The notes under the pieces: generated by a model
Database searches by the model: none
What the model saw: only the letters and a program-made list of their open reading frames with translations
What the model was told of the DNA's origin: nothing
Position numbers and translations under genes: made by a program
In this document: positions 54,494 to 63,163 of the stretch, piece by piece
How the letters are laid out: every line of letters begins with the position of its first letter
Numbering within the stretch: the first letter of the stretch is position 1
Source of the DNA: Prolixibacter bellariivorans ATCC BAA-1284
GTDB lineage: Bacteria; Bacteroidota; Bacteroidia; Bacteroidales; Prolixibacteraceae
Direction: 5' to 3'
DNA: 64,000 nucleotides
Assembly (NCBI RefSeq): GCF_000621705.1
Contig: NZ_JHXO01000008.1
Location: forward strand, 124,001-188,000

Positions 54494-54538
54494 ACTCCGG
54501 TAATAGCTGCCTGTCAGTTAACCGGAGTTTCGCTTTTT
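54494..54538 (+). terminator. Terminator after the reductase gene
   Basis: An 8-bp perfect stem ACTCCGGT (54494-54501) with ACCGGAGT (54521-54528) and a long loop is followed by TTCGCTTTTT. Confidence 0.6.
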
Positions 54539-54637
54539 CCTCCCGGGAAGAAAAGAAAAAGAAACCTTTACAAAAGATTAGTCTTATTTAACACTTAAAT
54601 TATTTAATTTTCGTTCTCATATTAAAAATAAGGGCTT

Positions 54638-55771
54638 ATGTCAACCATTCAGGATATCATCGAACTAAGACATAATTTGCACCAACATCCCGAAATATCG
54701 AACAGGGAAAAGCAAACCTCAGCCCGGATCAGCGAATTCGTGCAGCGATACCATCCCGATAAAACCATCGATATCAGCCACACCGGAAAAGCCTTCGTTT
54801 TCGAAGGAAAGAATCCCGGTCCCACCGTGATGTTTCGCGCCGAGCTCGATGCATTGCCCATTCTGGAACACACCGATGTACCTTACTCCTCTCAAAACTC
54901 CGGAGTATCACACGCCTGCGGACACGACGGACATATGTCGATGGTAGCTGGCCTCGCACCCTTCATTGCCGAAAATCGTCCGGAAAAAGGAAGAGTTGTG
55001 TTGCTCTTTCAACCGGCCGAGGAAGTGGAACAAGGCGCCCGTGATGTAGTTGAATCAGCGGCTTTCACCGATATAGCTCCTGATTTTATCTTCGGATTAC
55101 ACAACATTCCGGGCATCCCGAAGGGAGAAATTGTTTTGCGCAAAGGCACTTTTTCGGCAGCATCCAAAGGAATGATCATCCGGTTAACGGGAAAAACATC
55201 CCATGCGGCTGAGCCGGAAAATGGTATCAGTCCGGTGAGAGCTATCGAACAAATCATCCACGGACTATCGGAAGTTGCCGAAAATAAATCAGCATTCAAC
55301 GACCTGGCCCTCCTTACCATTGTGCACATCCGCATGGGCGAAGTTACTTTTGGTACCACACCGGGCGACGCTGAAGTGATGGTTACCCTTCGTGCCTACG
55401 AGAACAACGACATGCAAAAAATGACGCGCCTTGCCGAGCAGGTAGTTGAAAAAGCCGCTGAAAGCGAACGACTGCAACATGTCATCTCCTATGTCGAAGA
55501 TTTCCCGGCGCTGGAAAATGATGACCAATGTGTTGACATGCTGGAGGACGCTGTCCGGAAAACGGGACTAGCTTTCGGGTACAGGGAACAACCATTTAAA
55601 TGGTCAGAAGACTTCTCTTATTATACACAAAAATACAAAGGTGGCTTCTTCGGATTGGGCTCCGGTACCGACCAACCTCAGTTGCACAATCCCGAATTCA
55701 ATTTTCCGGATGACATCCTCGGTGCCGGGATGAATATTTTTCAAGCACTCTACAAAATGTTGCTAACCTAA
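54638..55771 (+). CDS. M20-family amidohydrolase
   Basis: A 377-residue metal-dependent amidohydrolase of the peptidase M20D group (hippurate hydrolase, N-acyl-amino-acid or IAA-conjugate hydrolases). Opening RHNLHQHPEISNREKQT, metal-binding SHACGHDGHMSM (Cys94, His96), the general-base pair in LFQPAEEVEQGA and the dimerisation domain start SKGMIIRLTGKTSHAAEPENGIS are all present; GLGSGTDQPQLHNPEFNFPD ends the metal set. The alanine racemase gene follows by 13 bases, so it is probably co-transcribed and may act on N-acyl or D-amino acid substrates, which is inference. Confidence 0.9.
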   Translation: MSTIQDIIELRHNLHQHPEISNREKQTSARISEFVQRYHPDKTIDISHTGKAFVFEGKNPGPTVMFRAELDALPILEHTDVPYSSQNSGVSHACGHDGHMSMVAGLAPFIAENRPEKGRVVLLFQPAEEVEQGARDVVESAAFTDIAPDFIFGLHNIPGIPKGEIVLRKGTFSAASKGMIIRLTGKTSHAAEPENGISPVRAIEQIIHGLSEVAENKSAFNDLALLTIVHIRMGEVTFGTTPGDAEVMVTLRAYENNDMQKMTRLAEQVVEKAAESERLQHVISYVEDFPALENDDQCVDMLEDAVRKTGLAFGYREQPFKWSEDFSYYTQKYKGGFFGLGSGTDQPQLHNPEFNFPDDILGAGMNIFQALYKMLLT

Positions 55772-55784
55772 AAACAATCATTTC

Positions 55785-56942
55785 ATGCAGGAAACCTCTG
55801 TCATTACGCTAAAAGAAAGTGCGCTCATCAACAATATCCAGTTTTTGAAAAAGAAGCTGGGAAAACATGTCAAAATATCCTCAGTAGTAAAGGCCAATGC
55901 TTATGGTCATGGCATTGAGCAAATGGTTCCCATGCTTGAAAAAGCCGGCATCAATCATTTTTCTGTCTTTAATTTCGACGAAGCACAACGGGTCTGCAGT
56001 AGCCTGACAAAGAAAAGTACGGTGGTTATTATGGGGTACATCTCCAAAGAGCACTTACGCGAAGCCATCGACAAAAATTTTGAGTTCTTTGTTTTCAACC
56101 TGGGACGGTTGGAAGTAGCACTTGAAGAAGCGCGCAACTTAGGCAAACCCGCCAAAATCCATCTGGAAGTGGAGACCGGCATGAATCGGACCGGATTGAA
56201 TATGAGTGAGCTGATTGAAGCCATCGATGTCATTAAAATGCAACCGGAGCATTTTCAGGTACGGGGTTTCTGTACACATCTCGCAGGTGCGGAAAGTGTC
56301 TCCAACCATGTTCGCATCCAAAAGCAAATGAAACGCTACCGGCAGATGAGTGCTATCCTCGAAAAGAATGATATTACGCCTCGTTACCGCCATGTAGCCA
56401 ACTCAGCCGCTGCCTTTGTTTATCCGGCAGCACGACTCGATTTGGTACGCATTGGTATTATGCAATATGGCTTTTGGTCGAGCGCAGAAACATTTATCCA
56501 TTTCATTAACCACAAGAAAAACCATACTGATCCGTTACACCGGATTTTAGGATGGGAAAGCAAAGTGATGTCCATCAAACTTATTAAAACAGGCGAATTC
56601 GTTGGTTATGGGAACCATTTTCTCGCGCAGCAGGATACGCTTACAGCACTTGTCCCGGTAGGATATGCCACAGGCTATAGCCGTTCGCTGAGCAATAAAG
56701 GACGGGTACTCATCCGTGGCCGTAGCTGCAATGTGATTGGCGTGGTGAACATGAACATGGTTGTTGTCGACATATCGGCCATTCCCGAAGCCAAAATCGG
56801 CGATCAGGTGGTTATCATTGGCCGGCAGGGCGATGCCGAAATCAACGTATCCGCCTTTAGCGATATCAGCAATGCCCTTAACTACGAAGTGCTTTCACGG
56901 CTTCCGCTGAACATCGAAAGAAGAGTGATTCCGGCAGAATAA
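55785..56942 (+). CDS. alr: Alanine racemase
   Basis: A PLP-dependent racemase of 385 residues that makes D-alanine for peptidoglycan. The PLP lysine is Lys36 in SSVVKANAYGHG and the second catalytic base is Tyr275 in VGYGNHFL; the ring-supporting VETGMNRTGL and RHVANSAAAF blocks are intact. It is a single-domain Alr, not fused to MurF as in many Bacteroidota, so the genome may have a second copy. It stands in a probable two-gene unit with the M20 amidohydrolase and converges with the minus-strand DMT gene 9 bases later. Confidence 0.92.
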   Translation: MQETSVITLKESALINNIQFLKKKLGKHVKISSVVKANAYGHGIEQMVPMLEKAGINHFSVFNFDEAQRVCSSLTKKSTVVIMGYISKEHLREAIDKNFEFFVFNLGRLEVALEEARNLGKPAKIHLEVETGMNRTGLNMSELIEAIDVIKMQPEHFQVRGFCTHLAGAESVSNHVRIQKQMKRYRQMSAILEKNDITPRYRHVANSAAAFVYPAARLDLVRIGIMQYGFWSSAETFIHFINHKKNHTDPLHRILGWESKVMSIKLIKTGEFVGYGNHFLAQQDTLTALVPVGYATGYSRSLSNKGRVLIRGRSCNVIGVVNMNMVVVDISAIPEAKIGDQVVIIGRQGDAEINVSAFSDISNALNYEVLSRLPLNIERRVIPAE

Positions 56943-56951
56943 AATTACTGC

Positions 56952-57398
56952 TTACTTTTTATTCACTAAATACAGGCCGGCAATCACCAACAGCGTTCCG
57001 GCAATGCGGCTGGCTGCAATTGGTTGTTTCGGGACGCCCAGTAAACCATAATTATCAATAATGAGCGACAAAATGAGTTGGCCCGCCACCGCTGCAATCA
57101 GTACATTGGCCACACCAATTTTGGGTACAAATAAAATGACACTGGTTACGAATATGGCTCCGAGCAAGCCGCCAATCAGCAAATATGGTGGGATGCCCTT
57201 CACTGCATGGAAAGATGGAAAACCAATTTGCATGATCAGCAGCGCCGCAGCAAGCGCCAAGGTTCCCCCCAGGAAGGAGATAAAAGCAGCCTGCAGCGGA
57301 TGGGACAACATTTTCCCCAATTGGGCATTGATGGCTCCCTGCCAGGCAACCAGACTTCCCACAATCATGACCAAGAAGATTATCAGTAGTTTATTCAT
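56952..57398 (-). CDS. DMT-family transporter, YdcZ/DUF606
   Basis: A 148-residue inner-membrane protein of five hydrophobic segments (MNKLLIIFLVMIVGSLVAW; LQAAFISFLGGTLALAAALL; YLLIGGLLGAIFVTSVILF; IAAVAGQLILSLIID; IAGTLLVIAGLYLV). The family mark is VAWQGAINAQLGKML and PPYLLIGGLLGA. The start at 57398 suits the family; the frame is open to 57446 (ATG at 57434 also possible). A -7 element CAAAAATA (57506-57513, read on the minus strand) lies upstream. It is divergent from marC, with the inverted repeat CTGGTT/AACCAG at 57452-57468 between. The substrate is unknown. Confidence 0.8.
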   Translation of the reverse strand: MNKLLIIFLVMIVGSLVAWQGAINAQLGKMLSHPLQAAFISFLGGTLALAAALLIMQIGFPSFHAVKGIPPYLLIGGLLGAIFVTSVILFVPKIGVANVLIAAVAGQLILSLIIDNYGLLGVPKQPIAASRIAGTLLVIAGLYLVNKK

Positions 57399-57518
57399 TC
57401 GTTCAGCAATTATTTCAGAATAACTGTTCTTCATTTTAACCGTCAAAACGGCTGGTTAATCCAACCAGAAGGCTTGTAAATTGTTCAATAACTATAATTA
57501 TCGGTCAAAAATAACAAT

Positions 57519-58145
57519 ATGAATCATCTCCTAAGTTTTTCACTCACCGTTTTCATGGGCTTTTTCGCCATCATGAATCCCATTACCAACATCCCGATTT
57601 TTCTAAGTCTCACCGATGAAGCCGACTCCGCTACCCGAAAACGAATTGCCAAATCGGCAACATTCACGGCCCTCATCATTGTACTCAGTTTCATCATCAT
57701 CGGGAAATACATTTTCATGGCTTTCGGACTGACGATTCCCGGTTTCAAAATTGCCGGTGGAATCCTGGTATTTTATGTCGGATTCGAAATGCTGCAATCC
57801 AAAAAATCCACCATTCACCATTCCGATAAGATTGCCATCGATGAAGGAATGGCTATTTCACCGCTGGCCATTCCCATTCTGGCCGGACCGGGAACGATCG
57901 TTACCGCCATGAACTACGTAACACAGAGCAACGTATGGCACATGGTTATCACATCGGTTATTTTTGGCGTGATGATTCTCCTCACCTACCTCGCTTTCGT
58001 TTACAGCGATTACATCCTTCGACTGGTAGGTCACAAAATCATCGTGGTAATGAGCAAGATTATGGGATTAATTCTGGGCATCATCGGGGCCAACATGGTT
58101 ACCGAAGGAATCCGTATTGCGTTCCATCTGGGAGGCGCTTCATAA
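57519..58145 (+). CDS. MarC-family integral membrane protein
   Basis: A 208-residue inner-membrane protein with six hydrophobic segments of the MarC family. The family marks GFFAIMNPITNIPIFLSLT in segment 1 and SPLAIPILAGPGTIVTAMNY in the middle are present. The old link to multiple antibiotic resistance has not held up and the function of the family is unsettled; amino-acid or small-molecule export has been proposed for some members. It is divergent from the DMT gene and converges with the NADH dehydrogenase gene. Confidence 0.9.
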   Translation: MNHLLSFSLTVFMGFFAIMNPITNIPIFLSLTDEADSATRKRIAKSATFTALIIVLSFIIIGKYIFMAFGLTIPGFKIAGGILVFYVGFEMLQSKKSTIHHSDKIAIDEGMAISPLAIPILAGPGTIVTAMNYVTQSNVWHMVITSVIFGVMILLTYLAFVYSDYILRLVGHKIIVVMSKIMGLILGIIGANMVTEGIRIAFHLGGAS

Positions 58146-58155
58146 AATTCAGGGC

Positions 58156-58181
58156 AAAAAAATTCCCGGTTTCCCGGGAAT
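58156..58181 (-). terminator. Terminator between marC and ndh (mainly for ndh)
   Basis: An 8-bp stem ATTCCCGG (58162-58169) with CCGGGAAT (58174-58181) has on the minus strand a GAAA tetraloop and then a run of T (A run 58156-58163 on the plus strand). It follows the ndh stop by 4 bases. Confidence 0.85.
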
Positions 58182-58184
58182 ATA

Positions 58185-59510
58185 TCAATTTGATGAAGTT
58201 TCCATTTGATTGGCCGGCGGCACTTCTTTGTGCTTCGGATGTTTGGCCGGCGAGATAATCAGCCTTAACGACTGATCGTAGAAGATGTAATTCCAAACCC
58301 AGTTAATAAAAATCATGAGTCGGTTCTTCACCCCAACGATCGACATCAGGTGGACAATCATCCAGACCAACCAGGCCCAGAATCCGCGGAAGCTAAACTG
58401 AGGTAAATCGACAACCGCCTTGTTACGGCCGATGGTCGCCATGGTTCCTTTATCGCTGTAGCGGAATGGTTTGAGCGGTTCACCTTTTTCCATTCGCGGA
58501 AGGTTTTTCGCTAACAAACGTGCCTGTTGAATAGCTACCTGCGCCACCTGCGGATGTCCGTGCGGATACTTTTCTGTTTCCATCGTAGCAATATCGCCGA
58601 TGGCAAATTCATGCTCCTGTCCTTTTATGCGATTGAACTCATCAACGGCAATACGATCACGTTTATCAATCAGTTCAGTTGGAATACCGTCCACCGGCAT
58701 TCCTTTCACTCCTGCGGCCCATACCAACGTATTGCACGGTAGTTTTTCCCCGGTCGAAAGCGTTACCTCTTCTCCATTATACGAATCCACCGCAATACCG
58801 TTATACACCTCAACCTCCAGCGATTTAAGAAAATCCTCGGCTGCTTTGTGCGATTTCTCCGACATGTGTCCCAATAGCTTACCGGAAGCTTCTACCACGG
58901 CAATTTTCACCTTCCTGTGGTCAATTTCGTGGTAATCGCGTGGAATAATCCATTTGCGCATTTCTGCTAACGCACCAGCCACTTCCACGCCCGTCGGGCC
59001 GCCGCCTACAATCACGACGGTCAGCAATTCCTGCCGTTTTTTCTCATCATCGATGCTGGAAGCCCGTTCAAAATTCATCAGGATGTGGTTACGCAATGCC
59101 AGCGATTCGGGTATACTCTTCAAGCCCCAGGCACGCTTTTGAATCTCTTTGTTGCCAAAGAAATTGGTTCCGGCTCCCATGGCATTCACCAGGTAATCGT
59201 AATGAATCGTTCCAACACTGGTATGCACGACCTTCTTATCGAAATCGACGCTCTGTATTTCCGCTTTGCGAAAATGAACATTCTGGTTATTCTGAAAAAC
59301 TTTCCTTAGCGGAAAAGCGATAGCGCTGGGCTCGAGGCCGGCCGTTGCTACCTGGTAGAACAAAGGTTGAAACTGGTGATAATTATGCTTGTTTACCAAA
59401 ACAATCTGAAACTCACTTTTCGCCAGTTTCCGGGCAAGGGTAAGTCCCGCAAAACCACCTCCCAAAATAACTAACCGTTTACCGCTATAACTCGGAATAT
59501 TCGCACTCAT
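58185..59510 (-). CDS. ndh: Type II NADH dehydrogenase
   Basis: A single-subunit NADH:quinone oxidoreductase, non-proton-pumping, at the inner face of the cell membrane. FAD-binding LVILGGGFAGL (about 13-23), the NAD-binding VVIVGGGPTGVEVAGALAEM (near 165-185), the TLVWAAGVKG and EFAIGDIATM blocks fit the NDH-2 family. The C-terminal part (about 365-425) is aromatic and basic (FRGFWAWLVWMIVHLMSI and RLMIFINWVWNYIFYDQSLRLII), which anchors it on the membrane. The length of 441 is normal. Confidence 0.93.
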   Translation of the reverse strand: MSANIPSYSGKRLVILGGGFAGLTLARKLAKSEFQIVLVNKHNYHQFQPLFYQVATAGLEPSAIAFPLRKVFQNNQNVHFRKAEIQSVDFDKKVVHTSVGTIHYDYLVNAMGAGTNFFGNKEIQKRAWGLKSIPESLALRNHILMNFERASSIDDEKKRQELLTVVIVGGGPTGVEVAGALAEMRKWIIPRDYHEIDHRKVKIAVVEASGKLLGHMSEKSHKAAEDFLKSLEVEVYNGIAVDSYNGEEVTLSTGEKLPCNTLVWAAGVKGMPVDGIPTELIDKRDRIAVDEFNRIKGQEHEFAIGDIATMETEKYPHGHPQVAQVAIQQARLLAKNLPRMEKGEPLKPFRYSDKGTMATIGRNKAVVDLPQFSFRGFWAWLVWMIVHLMSIVGVKNRLMIFINWVWNYIFYDQSLRLIISPAKHPKHKEVPPANQMETSSN

Positions 59511-59652
59511 ATGAATAAGAAATTATTTATTGTTTGTGTCTTTTTTGTCTACAAACAAAGCAAGCTGAAAAATTCCTGACGAATTCCCCATTGTTAAAGT
59601 GGATTTAACTTTCCGGAAACCAATTCCCAAAATTGAGCAAGGAATGATGTAA

Positions 59653-61131
59653 TTAAGCGATGGAATAAATCTTACGAAAATGATAGCCATAAATGGCCAG
59701 AGTAATTGCTTCGGGAAAGTTTTCGGGGCAATGAACGATGGTCCAGACAAACAACCTCCAGTAATAGAACTGACCTTGTTTCAATACGCCCAAAACAAAC
59801 ATGGAACGCATTAACGCCTTTATATTGGAGAAAGTCATTTTCCGGTGAGAGTGCAGCCCCGGCTGATAATTCTTCAAAAAATGCTGGACTCGCTGATAAT
59901 AGGGTTTGTAACTATAAATTTCTGTCAGCACCTGGCGGTATCCATCCATCAGAAAATCGAGGTTCATCCGGGGAATAAAATTCATGCTGAAGTCGGTATT
60001 GTTTCCCGAACTCACATCTAACAGGCGCTTCTCATCCTTAAGCCGCTGGTACAGTTTGGTTTTCTTTTGCGCATTCAGCAAGCCCACCATGGCAGTCACG
60101 ATGCCACTCTGCTGAATAAAATCGATCTGCCTTTGAAAAACGGAGGGTGAATCATCATCGAACCCAACAATAAAACCACCGGAAACCTGCAGTCCGAATC
60201 GTTGTATTTTCCGGACATCTTCCACCAGATTCCGTTCAGTATTCTGCATTTTGTTGCACCCTGCCAAGCTCGCCTGTTCGGGTGTTTCAATTCCCACGAA
60301 CACACTTTCAAATCCGGCCATTGCCATCAGGCGCATCAATTCTTCATCATCGGCCAGATTAATGCTCGCTTCGGTATTGAACCGGAAAGGATACTTTCGT
60401 TTCTCCATCCAGGCAATCAACTTCGGAAGGAGCTCTTTTTTCAACCGTGCTTTGTTCCCAATGAAATTGTCATCCACAAAAAAGATGTTTCCCCGATGAT
60501 TTAACCGGAACAGGTTTTCCAGCTCAGCAATCACCTGTTCAGATGTTTTGGTACGAACCTTGCGCCCAAACAGCGCGGTGATATCACAAAACTCGCAGTC
60601 GAACGGGCATCCGCGCGAATACTGCAAACTCAAGGTCGCGTATTGTTTCAAATTCAAAAGACAATAATCCGGTACGGGTGAAGTATTGAGCGACGGAAAC
60701 TCGCTGGTTTGATAGAGATGCATGGGAGTGCCTGCAGCCAGATCATCCAGGAATTCAGGAAGGGTGATTTCCGCTTCATTCAGCACCAGGTAGTCAATCA
60801 TGGACCACTCCTCCGGCTCACTGGTAAAAAGCGGTCCGCCAGCCACTATCTTCCGGTTCAACCGCTGACACATATGAATGACCTCCCGAACCGAATCGCG
60901 CTGAATATCCATGGCCCCGATGAACACCAAATCGGCCCGCCAAACATCTTCTTCCCGCAAGGGAGATAAATTCATGTCGACCAGTTTTTTCTCCCATTCC
61001 GCCGGCAACAACGCCGAAACAGTCAGCAATCCCAATGGTGGATTGGCGACCTTTCGGGCGATAAACCGGAGTGCATGCTTAAAACTCCAGAATGTATCGG
61101 CACATTGCGGATTGACTAAAAGTACGTTCAT
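59653..61131 (-). CDS. B12-binding-domain radical SAM protein, HpnR-like group
   Basis: A cobalamin- and SAM-dependent enzyme of 492 residues from the ATG at 61131. A B12-binding domain (about 1-145; PLGLLTVSALLP, VAGGPLF) is followed by the radical SAM domain with Cys175, Cys179, Cys182 in SRGCPFDCEFC and the GNIFFVDDNFIGN strand, then a DUF4070-type tail. Many such enzymes methylate unreactive carbons; HpnR, the hopanoid C-3 methylase, is of this type. An upstream start at 61179 is excluded by the -7 element TAAATTTG (minus strand, 61177-61184) that lies over it. The substrate is not known; no hopanoid genes are in the window. Confidence 0.88.
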   Translation of the reverse strand: MNVLLVNPQCADTFWSFKHALRFIARKVANPPLGLLTVSALLPAEWEKKLVDMNLSPLREEDVWRADLVFIGAMDIQRDSVREVIHMCQRLNRKIVAGGPLFTSEPEEWSMIDYLVLNEAEITLPEFLDDLAAGTPMHLYQTSEFPSLNTSPVPDYCLLNLKQYATLSLQYSRGCPFDCEFCDITALFGRKVRTKTSEQVIAELENLFRLNHRGNIFFVDDNFIGNKARLKKELLPKLIAWMEKRKYPFRFNTEASINLADDEELMRLMAMAGFESVFVGIETPEQASLAGCNKMQNTERNLVEDVRKIQRFGLQVSGGFIVGFDDDSPSVFQRQIDFIQQSGIVTAMVGLLNAQKKTKLYQRLKDEKRLLDVSSGNNTDFSMNFIPRMNLDFLMDGYRQVLTEIYSYKPYYQRVQHFLKNYQPGLHSHRKMTFSNIKALMRSMFVLGVLKQGQFYYWRLFVWTIVHCPENFPEAITLAIYGYHFRKIYSIA

Positions 61132-61176
61132 TGGGTTTCCTGTTAATATCTGTCCAGAGAAGAAAAATGGCATCTT

Positions 61177-61184
61177 CAAATTTA
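61177..61184 (-). promoter_or_regulatory. -7 element of the radical SAM gene
   Basis: Read on the minus strand this is TAAATTTG, a match to TAnnTTTG, ending 46 bases before the start codon at 61131. There is no clear -33 TTTG. Confidence 0.45.
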
Positions 61185-61295
61185 CCCGTGCGCATTCTTC
61201 TTCCTTAATTTAGGGATAAACGGTGAAGACTTCAATGCCCCAGGGACGAATTGAACAGATAAGGGTTTGGTCTCCCGCTTTAGGGATGAACCGGA

Positions 61296-62141
61296 CTAAA
61301 ACAGTTCCGGTTCGTGCAGTTTGTCGAATATTTCGCGGAAACGTGGAGCAAAGGAACGAGACACATGCAGTTCATCGGTAACACCGTCCAGATGGATATG
61401 GTAACCATGCTGACTGCTTCGCATGCGGGTAACATACTTCATATTTACGATACAGGTGCGATGACAACGAATGATATTCGGAAAACGTTTTACCTGTTTC
61501 ATGGCATTTCCCAATGTATTCCGGACCATGATCTTTTGCAGTTGCTCACCGTCCTTCCAGTATATCTCGATATAGTTTTGTGCCGAGTGAATCATCACCA
61601 AATCGTGCAGGTTTACCTGGGCGTTTCCTCTTTTGTATTTCGATGGAAAATTGACCATAACAGCTGTCGAAGCATCCGGAGAACCTTCAGCCGAACGAAG
61701 GCTCATTTTGAGCAGGCGGTTTTGGTTGATGACTATCAGCAGCGATACCGGAATAATGCCGAACAACAAAATCCGGATGAGCGTGGGAAAGTTCAATTCG
61801 TATAAACCCGTCAGCCGCGCATAAAAAAAGTACCCAACGGTAATGGTCATCAAAATCCAGAGATTCCAAAAAATTTCGTGCTTGATTTTCCATTTCCCGG
61901 AAAGGAAAATACCCGGAAAAATAGCTGGCAACACCAACAGGTTGATGCCCAGTGAAAACAACGTAACCAAGGCAAAACCCAGTAACAGATACACCTTGTC
62001 GTACAGGTCAAGAACCGATAAATCAAGGGGTTTGTAGAGCAACAGGAATAGAAACACAGCCAAACTGATTCCGAGGATTATCCGCAGATTACGCTTAAAA
62101 TCGTCGTTAAACGGATATGGTTTATTCAGATAATCAAGCAT
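61296..62141 (-). CDS. LytTR-family membrane-bound DNA-binding regulator
   Basis: A 281-residue protein that joins four membrane segments (about 20-140: LRIILGISLAVFLFLLLY, VYLLLGFALVTLFSLGI, WILMTITVGYFFYARL, LIRILLFGIIPVSLLIVI) to a C-terminal LytTR DNA-binding domain (about 175-280; VNLHDLVMIHSAQNYIEIYW, FPNIIRCHRTCIVNMKYV). It has no receiver domain, so it may sense at the membrane directly. It is divergent from a membrane protein gene, with a perfect 20-bp palindrome between them. Confidence 0.9.
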   Translation of the reverse strand: MLDYLNKPYPFNDDFKRNLRIILGISLAVFLFLLLYKPLDLSVLDLYDKVYLLLGFALVTLFSLGINLLVLPAIFPGIFLSGKWKIKHEIFWNLWILMTITVGYFFYARLTGLYELNFPTLIRILLFGIIPVSLLIVINQNRLLKMSLRSAEGSPDASTAVMVNFPSKYKRGNAQVNLHDLVMIHSAQNYIEIYWKDGEQLQKIMVRNTLGNAMKQVKRFPNIIRCHRTCIVNMKYVTRMRSSQHGYHIHLDGVTDELHVSRSFAPRFREIFDKLHEPELF

Positions 62142-62188
62142 TGCTATTGGGCAATAAATGGCTCACTGAATTAAAGATACAACTTTGA

Positions 62189-62208
62189 AAACGCTTTTAA
62201 AAGCGTTT
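62189..62208. promoter_or_regulatory. Perfect 20-bp palindrome, candidate operator between divergent genes
   Basis: AAACGCTTTT (62189-62198) is followed directly by its exact reverse complement (62199-62208). It lies 48 bases before the LytTR start and 41 bases before the -33 element of the divergent gene. Confidence 0.55.
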
Positions 62209-62248
62209 AAAAATCCTGTTTTGCACCATTCATCAACAGGAGAATTTA

Positions 62249-62280
62249 TTTGTTCCTGTTCGGGTAAAAAAGTAACTTTA
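62249..62280 (+). promoter_or_regulatory. Promoter of the 62306 gene
   Basis: TTTG at 62249-62252 and TAACTTTA at 62273-62280, 20 bases apart, match the Bacteroidota promoter with one mismatch at the last base. Confidence 0.55.
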
Positions 62281-62305
62281 GGTACAGCAACGGTGTAACG
62301 CCGGA

Positions 62306-62929
62306 ATGATAGGAAATAAAGGCAAACGAAGGGGCTTCAAATCAAACAACGACCAACAGATGAGTAAGCATTTTTCCAATTCTTCTATCGGAAAGAAACT
62401 CCTGTACATGACAGGTGTAGCCATTGTAGTAAACTTAATTGCCGGTCTGACTGCCGTTGAACTTTGGAAAGTCTTCCCCACTGTTGAGATTCATGGCCTC
62501 TCGTATATGGCCGGTGGCGATTTGGTGACTTACTATTCGTTGGTCAATCTCCTCAACATTCTGCTAATTCTGATTCTGGCACGAAATCTCTATTTCAAGC
62601 AACTGCACACCCTGACACCGTTCTCCGACGGCGTACTGCTGGGAATTGTTCTCGTCGTATTCAACTGGATTTTTAACATCATTTACATGGAAGCGAGTCA
62701 TCCGGAACGCTCGCTCCCCGACTTCATTGTTGGAAAAAACCAGCCGGAAATCGGAATTGTCTGGCTAACGGCCATCATCACAGCAACCATCAGCGGCTGG
62801 CTCTATCACAAACGATGGAAATCAAACAGCCATTTCTGGATGACAACCCTGGCAGTGGTAGCCATTCTGGATCTGGTGGCTCACCTGCTCACCATGGCCG
62901 GTGTCAACTTAATAGACGTGAAACCATAA
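62306..62929 (+). CDS. Small integral membrane protein of unknown function
   Basis: I do not recognise a named family. The protein has up to 207 residues and five hydrophobic segments (LLYMTGVAIVVNLIAGL; LVNLLNILLILILA; FSDGVLLGIVLVVFNWIFNIIYM; IVWLTAIITATISGWLY; WMTTLAVVAILDLVAHLL). The ATG at 62306 is 19 nt after the predicted transcription start; the ATG at 62360 (MSKHFSNSS) is an alternative giving 189 residues. It is divergent from a LytTR regulator with a palindrome between, so it is a likely target of that regulator. Function unknown. Confidence 0.75.
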   Translation: MIGNKGKRRGFKSNNDQQMSKHFSNSSIGKKLLYMTGVAIVVNLIAGLTAVELWKVFPTVEIHGLSYMAGGDLVTYYSLVNLLNILLILILARNLYFKQLHTLTPFSDGVLLGIVLVVFNWIFNIIYMEASHPERSLPDFIVGKNQPEIGIVWLTAIITATISGWLYHKRWKSNSHFWMTTLAVVAILDLVAHLLTMAGVNLIDVKP

Positions 62930-63163
62930 TATTTGGTCGATCTCCGGGCGCAGGACAGATGAGGAGATAGACAAACTTCTTCGATAAAAACACACCTAAG
63001 CTGAAACTTTTTAACAATAGAAACAACAGAAACTACTCTAACCTGAAACATCAACAATCTCCTCCCGTGAAAAAAATCCGTAAAATTCCCTTCCCGTTAA
63101 AATATCCGTTCCCCTCATCCGTCTACCTCAATAGAAAGCAACGATAAAAACAAAGCAACGCGC

